DNA from: Sitta carolinensis
Taxonomy: Eukaryota; Chordata; Aves; Passeriformes; Sittidae
DNA length: 64,000 nucleotides
Direction: 5' to 3'
Assembly: GCA_032173965.1 (NCBI GenBank)
Contig: CM063284.1
Coordinates: 101,618,410 to 101,682,409, forward strand
The stretch's first letter is position 1. Each line of letters begins with the position of its first letter. The translations under genes and the position numbers were made by a program. Positions 38,395-51,230 of this stretch are shown here, one piece after another. The notes below the pieces were generated by a model. It was not told the DNA's origin and made no database searches. It saw only the letters and a list, made by a program, of their open reading frames with translations.

Positions 38395-41300
38395 CTGAAA
38401 CACATGAGGAGACATGAATTCAGTTTTCCTGATGTAAGAACAACATCCCATGCAGGTAACAGTTAGTTAATTCTTGCATAAAAATTATATCTGTGAAACT
38501 TTACAAGAAAACAACCATACCTTGAATATCTTTCCTTGTATCTTTCTCAGGAAAAAAGATTTTCACATTAAAAAAATAAATTAAATATGGGTATTGAGAA
38601 GGCATGAAGTACACTGAAATGATATTATCCATGTATTTTTAAAAATAGTTATCCTACTGAATTCCTTACAACTTCAAAAGAGAAAATTCTCATCTTTCCC
38701 CTAACTTCACCTAAATGTGAATGATGCAAATTTAATGAGATTGTGTCCATCCTAAATCTGCATGGCATTCAGTTCTAGCACACTGGAGTTTTACAAAGCA
38801 CTGTAACTAAACACATGGTGCCTATACTTTACAAAGAAAAACAGATCAGTTCTTTCCATTTAATCCCTTCCTCTTTTAGGGTTACCCACATCTTTCCAGT
38901 TGATAGCTTTGATTACCTAACATCACCATCACCCCCTCCCCTGAAAACTCTCCCAATTTTTTAATCATCTTATGGAGTAATTATTTAGAGTGTTTTAAAA
39001 GAATTTCAGCCATTACAGGACAGCCAGAGATCTCTCCTGGGGCAGAAGGGCACTGCTCCAACTCCCTCCCCTGTGTGCCCTTTTAGTACTGCTGCATCTT
39101 TTGTCTAACTGGCTTCCTATTAGTGGAAAACATACAATGTGCTTAATAATAAGGGCAATAAATTGAAAAAAAAGATTCTCCCAGGTCAAATCCATCCTGT
39201 GCCTCTGCTGGTGTGCACCTGGCTTTTGCATTAAACCCTTGTGTGAGCTCTCTATCAGTACCTTGAGATTTTACAGTCATGGTAATGTACTTTCCCATCA
39301 CTTTGTGGATTTCCTAATTCTTTTTTTCTGAAGCTGAATCCATTTTTATGAATTATTCCTGGGTTTACCATTACCCATGTTAAATAACATGGGTTAAAAT
39401 ATTTAACATTTGTTTCTTATATACCACTTTCAGAGAACACAGAGTTCCTGTGAACAGCTCATCATAATCCAGGTGGATTTTGCAGCTTAGTTTCCCCCAT
39501 CCTTTGCTTCAGTTATTCACAGCTCTCTCTTACCAAATGTTCCATGAATTATGTACCTATGTTGAAGCCTGAGTCCTACAAATTATTTGGGGGAGTTGTT
39601 GTGGGTGGGCGAGTTAAAAGCATTAGTTAAAAGGTAGAATCCAATCCCAATGAAATCAAACAGCAAAACTTGATCTGTAAAACTTGAACTTAAATTACCT
39701 TTAGCCAAGATACAAACTTTCTCTTATTCAGTTAGCTCTGCAAGAAATGCTGTACAAGAAAGGTGTGACTTTTAAAGCAGATAACCTTGTGTGTTTGTAC
39801 AGCTGAATGAGAAAGGGAAACATCCTCACATTACTAAGGTAAAGATACTGTATCTGATCCAACAGAGTGAAAAAATACGTATCTTGAGGGCCAAAGCATG
39901 TATAAGCACTGACATTACAATGCTGAACTCCATTTGTAGCACTAAAATATCAACTTCACATCCTGCTTAACATTCTGTTCAGACTTCATGTTTGTAAAGT
40001 AAAATAAAAAGCAGAATAGGTGGTTATAGGCCCAGCTGTTACATGCATTAGTTCTGTTGGTTTTGTTTGGAGACAAAGAGAATCCACTAATTCTTAAAAC
40101 TCTAGAGAATATGAAGAACATGGTATCTGTGAGAGGCTTTCCAAGAAGGCAATGCTGTCGTCATAGAGATCTGCAGGGGAAATTCTGCATTAGATACCTA
40201 ACACTTCCAAAGGGCTTTCAATTCAGTCCCAGTGAAATAAAACCCCGTCAATCTGACCCAGACAGAGCACAATGTAGCTAAACAACCTGGATCTACAGAC
40301 ACAGCTTCCATAAATAATTTGCCATTAAGCAAATACCCTCTAAACATTTGGTTCTTCTAACAGTAACTTTGGAAGAAGAGACTTTATGTGCAAACTAGCC
40401 TAGCTTTCATTTTAGAACTCTGCATTAAACAAAGACATTAACTCTACTTGTTTTTCATTCAGCTTTTCATATTTCCTATGAGTTTGAAGTCTTCTCTACA
40501 GTACTCCTGATGTGTATGCCAAGAAGCAGGCAAGCTTATCTTTGGAGCAAACATCTTGCAAGGTCTTCAAGGTCAGGGAGCAGTTTTTCCAGTTCAGACC
40601 AGGACACGATATAAGAATCACCCAGATCTAAGTAATTTCTCAAAACAATAAAACGCACACAGATAACAACTATAAATAATAAAGACAAAAAAATCTCTAG
40701 ACCTATTTGCTGGTTAGTTATTCTGGCCTTTGAACTTAAGTACTGTTTGTCAGGAACTAGCCATGTTTTCTGCTGTTTTGATACCACCACCCCCTCGTTG
40801 AACTCAGTGTAAGGAAATAAATGTTTAAACAGTCTAAACTTTTACTTTTTTTTGAGTTTGAAAATGTTTTTTTCAGTAGGTGATTCTTCCCTCAGTTATT
40901 ATTTCTCTTATTACCAGAATTATGAGATCATCAAGTTAAATTATTTTAGTTTTATAAACAAGACATCCCTGCCCAAGCATCTTTTACCATGACAGAAGTA
41001 ACTATCTTGGAGCATAAAATTCAATCTAACACCTGAGAACCAGCTCCACGGAAAATAGTAAAGTGATTTTTCATCAGGCATCAGGGAAAGTGAATTTAAA
41101 AAAATCAGTCAGAAATATGACTTACCCTAGGCCTCCCTGACAGTAGGCACTGTAACAGAGAAAGGCCTAAGCAGCAGCAGAGCACTAAGGATGAGCAATG
41201 AAATGCTGAGCCTGCATCTACACTTCCTGCTTCTGTCCCAGCTCAATCACTATTGCCACCTAAAAGCACTGTGATCATCTCATCTTGTCATTCAGCTCCT

Positions 41301-41670
41301 GATAAAGTATGGCATCAATATTGCTGACACCAACTCAGATACAGCTGGCACTGAGTAAGGATCAACAGAGATCACAAACTGAATTAATTTTGGAAAGTAT
41401 ATACTCATTTAAAATTTGTATCTCACTGGCATCCATAGTCTCTGTTCCAGAGTAATAAAAATATCCCACTATTGAATACGATAAATTAAAAATGCTGTAG
41501 GATATTTCTTTCATGCAGTTTATGTCAGAAAGAAGCAGCAGTGCTCTGACATCCAGCCCTGTAATTCTCATGTCAAAGAAATGAAAATATTAAGGCAATT
41601 CCTCTTCAAACTGAAGACTGCTTGGTAAAGATAGAGTCAGCTTAAAAGGAACCTTAGAGATTGAACTCCT

Positions 41671-41838
41671 AGAATAATATAATGGCTTGGGTTGGAAGAG
41701 ACCTTAAAGATCGAGGGTTCTAACCCCACTGCCATGGGCAGGGGTGTCACTCACTAGACCAGAGTGCTCAGCCTGGCCTTGAACACTTGCAGGGTTGGGG
41801 CATCCACACCCTCTCAGGACAACCTGTTCTCATCTCTT
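41671..41838 (-). mobile_element. CR1 LINE 3' tail, minus orientation
   Basis: The plus strand reads GGCTTGGGTTGGAAGAGACC and then AACCCCACTGCCATGGGCAG, followed by GGCCTTGAACACTTGCAGGG. This is the reverse complement of the standard bird CR1 3' UTR. About 170 bases remain, so it is strongly 5'-truncated. Confidence 0.95.
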
Positions 41839-43095
41839 GCTTAATGATAGATGACAAACTAGACTACAAATAAACTTCGCCCTGTTTTGAAGAGCAGGAC
41901 AACTCACTAGCTTGCCAAAAATCACCAAGAGTGTGTTTCAGGATTCCAGAAGAAATAGTTATTCACAGAGAATGCATGCACATTTATCTAAGAATTCTCC
42001 AGCTGAACCAGTGAAATGAGGAACTTGGGGATAAAATATTACTGAGATGGTATAAAAGTCCCTCTTGCTGATAGTCCTACAGAGTAAATTGATTTGACTG
42101 CAATTTAAAATTTGATTTTGCACTATTATTAAATACAAGATTATATATTTTGATTTAATTTCACTAAGATTCAGATGTTTCACAGATTTTGTGGAACATC
42201 CACCTCTGCACATTCCTGAAGAGGTCTTGGTGTCCTCCATTCTCTCATTCCAGTAAACACTGGTGTATAAAATAAAAAGTGTCACAAGAGACTGCTCAAA
42301 TGTAGGGTTACAGAAATGGTCACAGTTCTGAAGTGAATCATCCAGATTAACAGATGAAAAGCATTAAAGCAATTGCATCTCCTCCTTTCTGGCATGTTTG
42401 AGTCGGGCTGAGGCAGTCCAGGATGAAGGTCAGAGTCTTCTCCAAAGCCTGGTAGAGTTCCAAGTCCTGCTACTGAATCTGAGGTTTGTTAAGCGATTAA
42501 TCAGCACTGTGGGTGTTGCTGTTCTAAGAGTGCCAGAGGCAAAGAGCTTGGAAATGGTAGGGTGGAACAAGAGATAAACAAAATGGGAATGAAGAAAAAT
42601 GAAAACTGGAGCGGAAAAGCAAGAGAGACAACAAGGACTGGATAACAGCTCAGTGAGCAGAACCTGAAGAAAGATAGACAGGGATTGCTCTGCTGCAGCT
42701 GGGAAGAAGGAGGCATCATCAAAGTAATAAAAGGTGCTCTCTCTCCTTTTTGAATGTGATGCTCCAGTTGGAAGCTGTGACATTCACTAGCTCAGAAAAA
42801 TCAGGCTTGGAGCTGAGCTTTTTGCTCTTGTTTGGGTTTTTAAACATGAAACTAGTTTCATCACTGACCTTTAAAAGACTGCATGAAAGGAAAGGTTGGG
42901 ATCAGCCTTAAAGCTGAGCATAAGGCTCAGTAAAAAACCTGCAACAGTTACCATGCAGACAAAGGGACAAACACAACAGTGCATTGAACAGATAACTCAT
43001 TTAGTGTGGAAACAGTTGTGTTGTGATCAACCCGAGTTGGCACATCTCAGTGATGTCAACTCCAGCCAGATGAAGTCCCAAATACTCACAAAATA

Positions 43096-43340
43096 ACAGA
43101 ATATGCTGAGTTGGAAGGGACCCACAAGAATTACCAAGTCCAACTCCTGGCCCTATACAGGATACCCCAAGAGTCATACCATGTGCCTGGGACCATTGTC
43201 CAAATGCTTCCTGAATTCTGTCAGGCTTGGTGCTGTGACCACTTCCCTGGGGACCAGCCAGCCACTCTGGGTGAAGAACCTTTTCCTAATATCTAACCTA
43301 AACCTCCCCAGACACAACTTCAGGCCATTAGATAGCATGA
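43096..43340 (-). mobile_element. CR1 LINE 3' tail, minus orientation
   Basis: The minus-strand frame at 43174-43380 codes GRFRLDIRKRFFTQSGW and VPREVV, the CR1 ORF2 C-terminus. The 3' UTR follows toward 43096 (plus strand GAGTTGGAAGGGACCCACAA). It belongs to the same tail type as the copy at 19062-19850. Confidence 0.93.
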
Positions 43341-45264
43341 GTTCTTCTAACACAACAATTATGCTAAGGGTAAGAAGCAATCAGAGTCCTGTAGAGTGAA
43401 TTTCTCTGCTTTTCTTTCCACATTCCTGAAAATCATATACAACATACTTTTTAGGAGGCTGAAAGAAGGTGAAATCTATTTCACTATGCCCCAGAGAAGC
43501 AGCCTCACATCTGTCAGAGAACTCAGGTGAGCTTTTCTAATGGCTCACCTGAGAAGAGGTTAACTTCTTCAAGCAGTGGTACAACAGCTATACAATGGAC
43601 GGCACCTCCTCCTCAAATTGCCATCTGTATCACAGCAAGACGAGGTTGCAAGATGCAAACCTCATTAATAAAGAACAGCCATCTGTGAAGACACAGAGAG
43701 CGAAGCAGGAACAGTTCTGGCAGTTTTCTGCACCTGTAGGACTTAAGACAGTCCCACTTCATATCGCCCCAAATTCTTTCATGCTCTGAAACCTATTTCA
43801 GTGGCATTTTAGAAGTTTCTCACATGGATTATAAAGCTTGGCTCACTAGTCTGTCTCTAGTTCTTCCCCCCCCCATACTTATACTGATGTTAAGATTTCC
43901 CCAAGTGACACAGATGACTGTTTACTCCTGTTGTAAGTTTTCATACAAGGGAACACAATAAATTTTACAATAAAATCTATTGCATAAGTCAACATAGTTA
44001 AGTTGCAATTATTTTAATACTCCTCATAGTACAGCTAACAGCATCTCTGTACAAGAAAATAAAGCCTTTGTTTTGTTTCAGTTTGAGCTAAAGCAAAAGC
44101 ATAGATTGCTGACACAAGTTCTTGCTAGGGGAAGCAGCAATACAACTACATTTTGCTCATTTAATTAAAATTGTCAGAAAAAACTCAAACAAATATTTAA
44201 ATCTTGCATGTATCAAAGTAAACAACATTATTCCTAATTGCTTAATTACAAGAGATCCAATCCTGTCTCAAGGTCCTGCTGTAATTAACTTTGGGCTGTG
44301 TAAGTTTATTTATTACTGTTTCAAGTTGAAGTGCTCTCCTTGTTTGGAGAAAAATCCAGTACCTCACATGTTTAACTTTAGGAATAGTCCAAAGGTCATT
44401 AAATTTTGCTTGATTCGCTAAAGTCTGAAGGCAAGAGGAGAACTAATCCTGAAACACAGGGAACATAAACTGTATAAAGAATATAATCTCAAATATAAGT
44501 TTGGACAATGTTCTTTCAGCCTTTTGCACCCCATAGAAAAAATCAATATGAGTCTGGACCACCTTAGAAATTGGCATACGTGAAATTTCTTTGTAACCTA
44601 AATGTACTTTCTTTTCTTAAAATATCTTTCATAGACCTCTTCAAAGTACTTCACAGATATCTGCAAATCAGCAAATAAAAGGATGAAAACCACCATACTC
44701 ATCATTCACAAAGCTGGAAGACTGTCCATCTGCAATTCCACCCATCCAAGCCCATGTGAGTCAGTGCAAACATTGAATGCCTGCTGGAAAGGATTACTTC
44801 CCCATTCCACAGGTATTTAATATCTTCCTCTTCAGTTTGTCCAGTGTACAATTGGTTAAACTGTAAACTCTAGAGATTTGGTTTGATTTGGGTTTTTTAA
44901 TCTCCCAGTATTTCTAGGAAACAAGTATTTGGGTTATATTAATTATTCAATATATGAGCTGCTGGCAAGGCATCAGAAAATCAATAGCTTCATACATTTA
45001 TAACTGAGCATTTACAACATGAAAGGTTGAATCCCAAGACAGAAACTGCTCTAATTAGGAAGCCTCATCTAGGAAGAATGTTCTTATCTGGATTTTAAAC
45101 ATTATCCTGTCTCTCATACTATGAGCACCAGTAAAAGTGTGCTAACTACTCTTTGCACAGTCTCCACAGAGCATCCTGATAATGTTCTTCCCACTTCCTT
45201 CTCACTCTCAACAGAGGACGCTGAAATGTTGCCATCTCAGCCCCTCTGGTAGCACATTGATCTC

Positions 45265-45395
45265 CAGCTTTTCGTGGATGGGGCCTTGAGCAACCTAATC
45301 TATTAGGTGGCATCCTTGCTTGCGGTGGGGGAGTTGAACTAGATGATCTTTAAGGTCCCTTCAACCCAAACCATTCTATTGTCCTATGATTTGCC
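45265..45395 (+). mobile_element. CR1 LINE 3' tail, plus orientation
   Basis: The plus strand reads GGATGGGGCCTTGAGCAACC and then ACTAGATGATCTTTAAGGTC, ending in CCATTCTATTGTCCTATGAT. This is the sense CR1 3' UTR with its short terminal octamer-like repeat. Confidence 0.95.
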
Positions 45396-48174
45396 AGACT
45401 TTAAAGAAAATAACACACAGCCACAACATTTGTTTTGTTTAAGCCCAAGTTTATTTCATGCTTCACTTAGCTAGGTACTCTTCACCGCCTGCTCCCGTCC
45501 AGAGCTCCTGATGCAGTCTCTGGTATTAACCAGGGAGCCACAGCCTCGCCTCTGCCACACACTGAGGGCGGCTTTTACACAGAATCTGCTCCTTCATATC
45601 TGGGGCACCTTCACACTGAGGGAGCAGGCAACACACGCAGGCTTAAGAGAAACACCTGGGCGTGTACCAGATTTGAGCAAGGTAACCCGGGCTGGTTTGA
45701 GCTGATAAATGAACAGGTGTCTGGGAATTGCACGGGTATGATTGCCACTAAATGACAGTGCACATGGGGTAGCTTGTTTAGTCTTTGAAAACCAGACAGG
45801 CACAAGCAAAGGTCAGTGGGCTCAAGTCCCACAAACAAGAAGGGGTAATATAGAACTGGTATGAACCCCTCCACAGGCACAACGTTATTATACTGCTACT
45901 GTATAATACATTCCTGGCATTTTTGCTGCTGCCAAAACAACAGCAACAAGGAGCCACTGTGCTGATGATTCTTTCAAGGCTGGGAATAAAAGTTAATAAC
46001 ATTTGTTCCTATAGAAACTCAGCTATTAAAAAAGAACTACTGGAACAAATGAAAGAAACACTGAATTGTTAAGCCCTTTTTATGTCAAAACCTTTAAAGA
46101 AAGACATTGGGAAAAATTTAGCTCAAGTGAGGGATATACAACTGTATTAAAAATACTTTTTTCATGTTTACAGAGACATAAATCAGTCATGTGATATTTC
46201 ACAATCACAGCAAGCCTTCAGCCAGGCACTGCTAAACAAACTCAGGTTTAGTGTAGTGGCTTACCATTTGAATTCCCACGGGTGCAACAGAACCCAAGAG
46301 TTGCAGCCCAATACTCGGCTCAATGAAAACTCCCCAGTGCAGAGAACACTGACTTTGCTGACTCTTGTGCCCAGTCTGCCTCCTCAGCCTTATTTGCCCA
46401 ACTACAGCAACTGCAGAGTACCTCTCCTGCCAAATTTGACACATTTTCAAAAGATCAGAAACTTTTATTGATTCCAGTCTTTCACGTTTGTTTTTTCTTG
46501 AGACAAATTAAGGACAATAGATTTGTGTTGTGACTGCGCTATCAAGATACCCCTCTAAGCAGACAAATCCTCAAATTGTGGGAAAAACTGATTTTTAAAA
46601 TCTTATAAGCACAGCGAAATAGAATAACCTTAGAAATGAAGCAATCTTTCTATAATCTCTGTAATTTTTCTAAGACTTATCTGGCTGTCAACAAAACATA
46701 CCAGTTCCCCTTTTTTTATTTATGCCTTCTTGCTAGCCTTATGAATACATTTTTTCCATCATACTACTTCACTCCATTCACAACATTGTCCCTGGAAAGA
46801 GACAGTTGTTAGACATCTCAGGAAGGAAAAATGTTTATGTTAAAATGCCCCTAGGAAATGAAAAGCACAAGCAAGAAGGAGGTAAAATTTTTAGCTGAAA
46901 TAAAATGAAGTTTATCCTTTCTGCTTGGGCTATCAATTTCAAGGAGGATTTAGTAGAGAAATTCTCCATGTATGCTGGAATATCCTTACAAATCTAGACT
47001 GTAAAATAGATAACACATACAGTGTACCTGTAAAGTCCAAGGTAAACAGAAATTGCTGCTTCCTTGTTTGGAGGCCAGGAGCTGCACCATGCCCTTCATG
47101 AGCAGCACAGAGAGAAGGGCAGGAGCTCTCAGGCAGCATGAATGCAAAACTAAAACTACAGCATGACTTTTAGGGCATCACACGAACAAAATTAGCCAGC
47201 AGGGTAGGAGACATTGCCACAGGAAGATTTCATACTCTGAAAAGGCAGAAATGTTGCTATGCAACTTGGGCAGAGACAGACTTTTTTGAAAATTGCGCCA
47301 AGACTGGTGCAATTATCAAGGTGTAAAACATCAGAAAGTTACTTATCAATACTCTCTACCCAGTCACAATCACAGTAGTTAATTCTACTGCTAATCAAGA
47401 ATTTTTCACTTGGTTTCCACTATATTTGTATAAACATACTCTATCAACTCTCTCCTTTCTCTCTGCTGAGTGCTTGATAAGGTCACAAGTAGATCCACTG
47501 AGACCAAATATTTCTATATATAGAAGTAATTGCCTGTGGTATTAGGTGCACTTGCCTGGGTATCTAGTTCATACTAAACTTAATTTAGCTGATTTTCCTC
47601 GTCTATTATATTCATTATAAGGGACACTGCACACCGCCAGCTGCAGCAATGCCTATCAAAGATGGAAACTAATTATCTAATTATGTGGAAAGAGTGAGTT
47701 CTTCTGCGAGAACATCCGCAACCATCAGATGCAGACAAACAAGGAAACTATCACAGGGAAGAACCAGTTCTTCCAGACAGTCATGTGGCACACACCTCCC
47801 TTTTAAAAGGAGGCAAAAGAATGGTAGTGTATTCTAGGAATACTGGTTGTCATTAACCATTTCAAATACATCCTATGTAAGCAAAGCCAACAGTTGAACA
47901 GGCCCCATCGCAGGTAAAGTGCACTAGACAATATCAGCTGATTAAAAATATGTGAAATTAAAACAAAATAAAATAAAATAACTTCAGGGAAACAAGGTTC
48001 AGTGTCTGGACACGCTGTCTCCTAGGTCTCTGCAACCCAGAAGAGGATTCAGGGAGAGGAGAAAACAGCAAGTAGAGGAAGAAGATCAGACCATGAAGCT
48101 CTTTAGAAATCTTAATCCAGACAAGCCTGAGGATGCATAGGGAGCAACACCATTCCTTATCATCCCTGTTGTTT

Positions 48175-49445
48175 TTGAAAGGTTGTGGAGAAAGGTGAAT
48201 GTTATATCTATCTTCAAACAGGGACAAAACAAGTCATGGGTCTACAGGCTAGTTAGCCTCACTCTGCTTCCTGGGAAAACCACAAAACAATTCCTCTGAG
48301 AAACTGCTTCTGAGCACAAGAAGGTGAAGAAGGTGACTAGGACCAGTCAGCATAGACTTAACGAGGGTTAACCATGTCCAGCCATCCTGGTTTCCCTCTA
48401 TGACAGCATGACTGGAAGAGCACTGGATGTTGTTCACCTTGACTTCGGCAAGGCTTTTGATACTTCTCTCTTAGAGCACCTTGGTATGTCCAAGTTGGAA
48501 TGTTACAGTCTAGATAGGCAGACTGTTAGCTGTTTGAGCAGCCAGCTGGGACATCAAACTCAAAGGTCAGTGGTTAATAGCATGTGTCTACCCACTGGCC
48601 AGTTACCTTGTTTAACACCTTTTATCAGAGCCTGAAGGATGAAAAAACAGGCACCCAATTCAACCCTCAGATGACATCCAACTCAGAGGTGCAGTATCCT
48701 TGAGGGCAGGGCTGCTCTTCAGAGCCTTAGGCTGGAGGCAGATATGGGTCAAAAGGAACCTTTACATACTTCAGAAAGGACAAAAGCCAAGCACTACTTG
48801 TGGGAGGGAAGAGCCCCTGGCTATGAGAGAGGCTGGGGACTGGCTGCCTGGGAAGCAGCTCTGCCCCAAAAAGGACCTGAGGGAAGCAGTCTGAGCATGA
48901 GCCAGCAGCACGCTCTGGCAGCAGAAACAGCTGGCAGCAAGCCACAGGAGCCAAAGTAGTTTTCCCCTTTTAGATGTGGTCTAACACCACTTGGGTCACA
49001 CTTGCTTTGGGCCCCATAACACAAGAAAAATGTTAAACGACCTGGCACAAACTCAGAGGGCTGCAAGACAGTGAGGGCTGGAGGACTTGCCCTGTGAGGA
49101 GAGGCTGAGGAAACAGCTCAGCCTGGAGAGAACCCACAATGGCTTTGGTGGGCCACAAAGCTGCTGTCAGTACCCATGGGAAGGGCTGCTGAGAAACTGC
49201 ACCAGGCTCTTCAGTGAGGGGCTCCCAGGACAAGGAGCGAATTAAATGAGAATAGGTTTTGGCTTGATGTGGGGATGTCACTATGAGGACTGTTTGAACA
49301 ACTGTCCAAGGAGCAATGGAACCCCTGCTCTGCGGCCCAGCCAGACAATGGCCTGAGCAATCTGGTCTGAATTCACTACCAAGTCTGCTTGGGCAGAAAG
49401 TTGGACTCAAGTTCTTGTGAGGCCCCTTCCAGCCAGCAAGGTTCT
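48175..49445 (+). mobile_element. CR1 LINE, longest copy in the window (about 1.27 kb), plus orientation
   Basis: This CR1 copy covers much of the reverse-transcriptase domain and the 3' UTR. Early frames resemble IFKQGQNKS and YRLVSLTLLPGKTTKQFL, the degenerate form of the CR1 block around NYRPVSLTSVPGK. The frame starting at 48408 codes ALDVVHLDFGKAFDTSLLEH, the RT motif with its first catalytic aspartate. The 3' tail at 49.40-49.44 kb reads GAGGCCCCTTCCAGCC. Frames are broken by many stops, so it is inactive. Confidence 0.92.
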
Positions 49446-49977
49446 TCCCACTTGCAAACAGTGACCAGCACTGGAACCCCTGGAAGGCAAACTGAACAAG
49501 ACAGCTTTTCTTCTCATCATGACAAATGCCAGTCTCATCATGTTTAGAAGACCTGGAGAGAAATGTATCTGTTTGGGATTTTTTTAATGTATTCCACTAC
49601 AATGACTACCTTCTACTTACCAATGCCCTCCAGGAGCAATAATCATCACTTAAGTTTTTTAGCAACATGATGATAAGATCAACAGTATTGCCTCTACAGT
49701 GGGCAATGGTCTGAAACAGCAGATGTGACCCAGGCCAGGATTTATATACACATTTAGAAGGAACAGGCTCACCCTGTATCTACTATCTACTATGTTTTGC
49801 TCTGCTGTATTCAAAGTTGTTCTTAGTTTACATCTGCATACATAGCAACCATACCACAGGCTTCAGGGGATTTATTGATGTCCTGGGGGAAGTAATTTAT
49901 AGACCTGAAACAGACAGCTATTTTCAGAAAACTTCTAAACAATCAAAATTAATTAATTAAAGGGAACATTTACTTAC

Positions 49978-50087
49978 TTATTCCTTGAAAAAGTTCTTCA
50001 ATGTTAACGGCATTCTTTGCACTGGTTTCAACAACAATTGCACCTATAGATTCTGCATATTCTTTGGCATCCTTCATAGGAACCTCT
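49978..50087 (-). CDS. RAB31: RAB31 coding exon with the SAK guanine-binding motif
   Basis: This exon carries the G5 motif of the GTPase. A single base A completes the Arg codon started in the previous exon (AG|A). The frame then reads EVPMKDAKEYAESIGAIVVE and TSAKNAVNIEELFQGI, and ends with one base of a Ser codon before GTAAGTA. ETSAK is the G5 motif that contacts the guanine base. The 110-nt length and both phases (2 in, 1 out) join perfectly to the neighbouring exons. The AKEYAESIGA stretch fits RAB31 better than RAB22A. No damage is seen. Confidence 0.97.
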
Positions 50088-50829
50088 CTGAAAAAAATTA
50101 AAACATTTATAAACAAAATCAGCCAAATTGAAAAAAAATTAATTTTTACAAAAAACTCCAAAACAACCTCAAACACAGCCTGATCAGAAAACCATTTTTA
50201 TGCTCTTCATCTCAATAAAAGCACTATTATCTTCATATGGCATTTAATCACCTTATTCAAATCCATCAAAATTTCAACAAAATTGATCAATCTGCAGATT
50301 TCTGCAACTTGCTGTCGAACCCATACCTTGAAAAAAGAAAGATAATCTAAAGAAAATCACATTTGTTTGTGTTTTATATTTGATAAGAAAAGCACTCTCC
50401 ACATGCCACATGTTCAAACAAGATAGGATACAACTGTTGTGGATGAAAACGATAAGAGCATCATATGTCTTGATCTTTGCAAGCAGCAAGGAAACTCTGA
50501 GAGAGTCTGAAATAAATATGAAAGCCACTGACTTCGAGAACATCAGCAGCAGCATTCTGTGAGTGCCAGTTCACTGGGGAAAGACACCATTCTGTGCCAT
50601 TTCACCAAAGTGACTCCATCTTAAAATACAAGCAGAACACACTCATTTTGCAGCCATTACTTCATATGTCAAAAGCTGGCAAATGCAATGTACAACAGTC
50701 AAAAAGATCTGTTTTAAACAAGCTAGCCCCATGCTGGCCTTGTATCTCCCTGAGCCAGGTGGCAGAGCTGGATCTGTCCATGTGCACTGCTATCTGTAAC
50801 CACCTCTATTCCTGATTTTGAGCACCAGC

Positions 50830-51230
50830 AGAATCTGCATCAACTACCTCACCCCACAGCTCCAATATACCAATCCAGAGACTCCTCATACAATTTACTC
50901 CCAGTGTCAGACACATCACTCAGCTTGGTGTCATCAGTAAACTGCTGAGGGTGCACTCGATCCCTTCATCTGTGTCATTACTGAAGGTATTGATAACACT
51001 GGCCCCAATACGGATCCCTGAGGGACACCACTGGTGTCCACCAGGGCTCTAAGCCACTGACCACTACCCTCTGGATGTGACAGAGTAACCAACTCCTTAT
51101 CCATCAAAAAGGCCACCCATCGAATCCGTATCTTTCCAGTTTAGAGAGAAGGATGTTGTAATGGACCATGTCAAAGGATTTAAAGAAGTCCAGATAAATT
51201 ACGGTAAAGGAAATATTATGGATGCACAGA
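50830..51230 (-). mobile_element. CR1 LINE internal fragment (RT domain), minus orientation
   Basis: On the minus strand, the frame at 50934-51116 codes DTSGVPQGSVLGPVL, an intact-looking RT motif typical of CR1. Flanking plus-strand phrases such as CTCAGCTTGGTGTCATCAGT and GACCATGTCAAAGGATTTAA match the antisense CR1 RT region. Both ends of the LINE are missing. Confidence 0.92.

Larger units (their letters stand above)
38395..49977 (-). other. RAB31: RAB31 intron 6 (11.6 kb)
   Basis: This intron joins the exon ending at 49978 (donor GTAAGTA) to the last exon (acceptor TTTCAG). It contains four CR1 fragments, at 41.7, 43.1, 45.3 and 48.2-49.4 kb. A block of raised GC content without a recognised gene lies at about 45.48-45.88 kb. 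I saw no alternative coding exon. The intron number assumes the seven-exon structure of mammalian RAB31. Confidence 0.88.
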
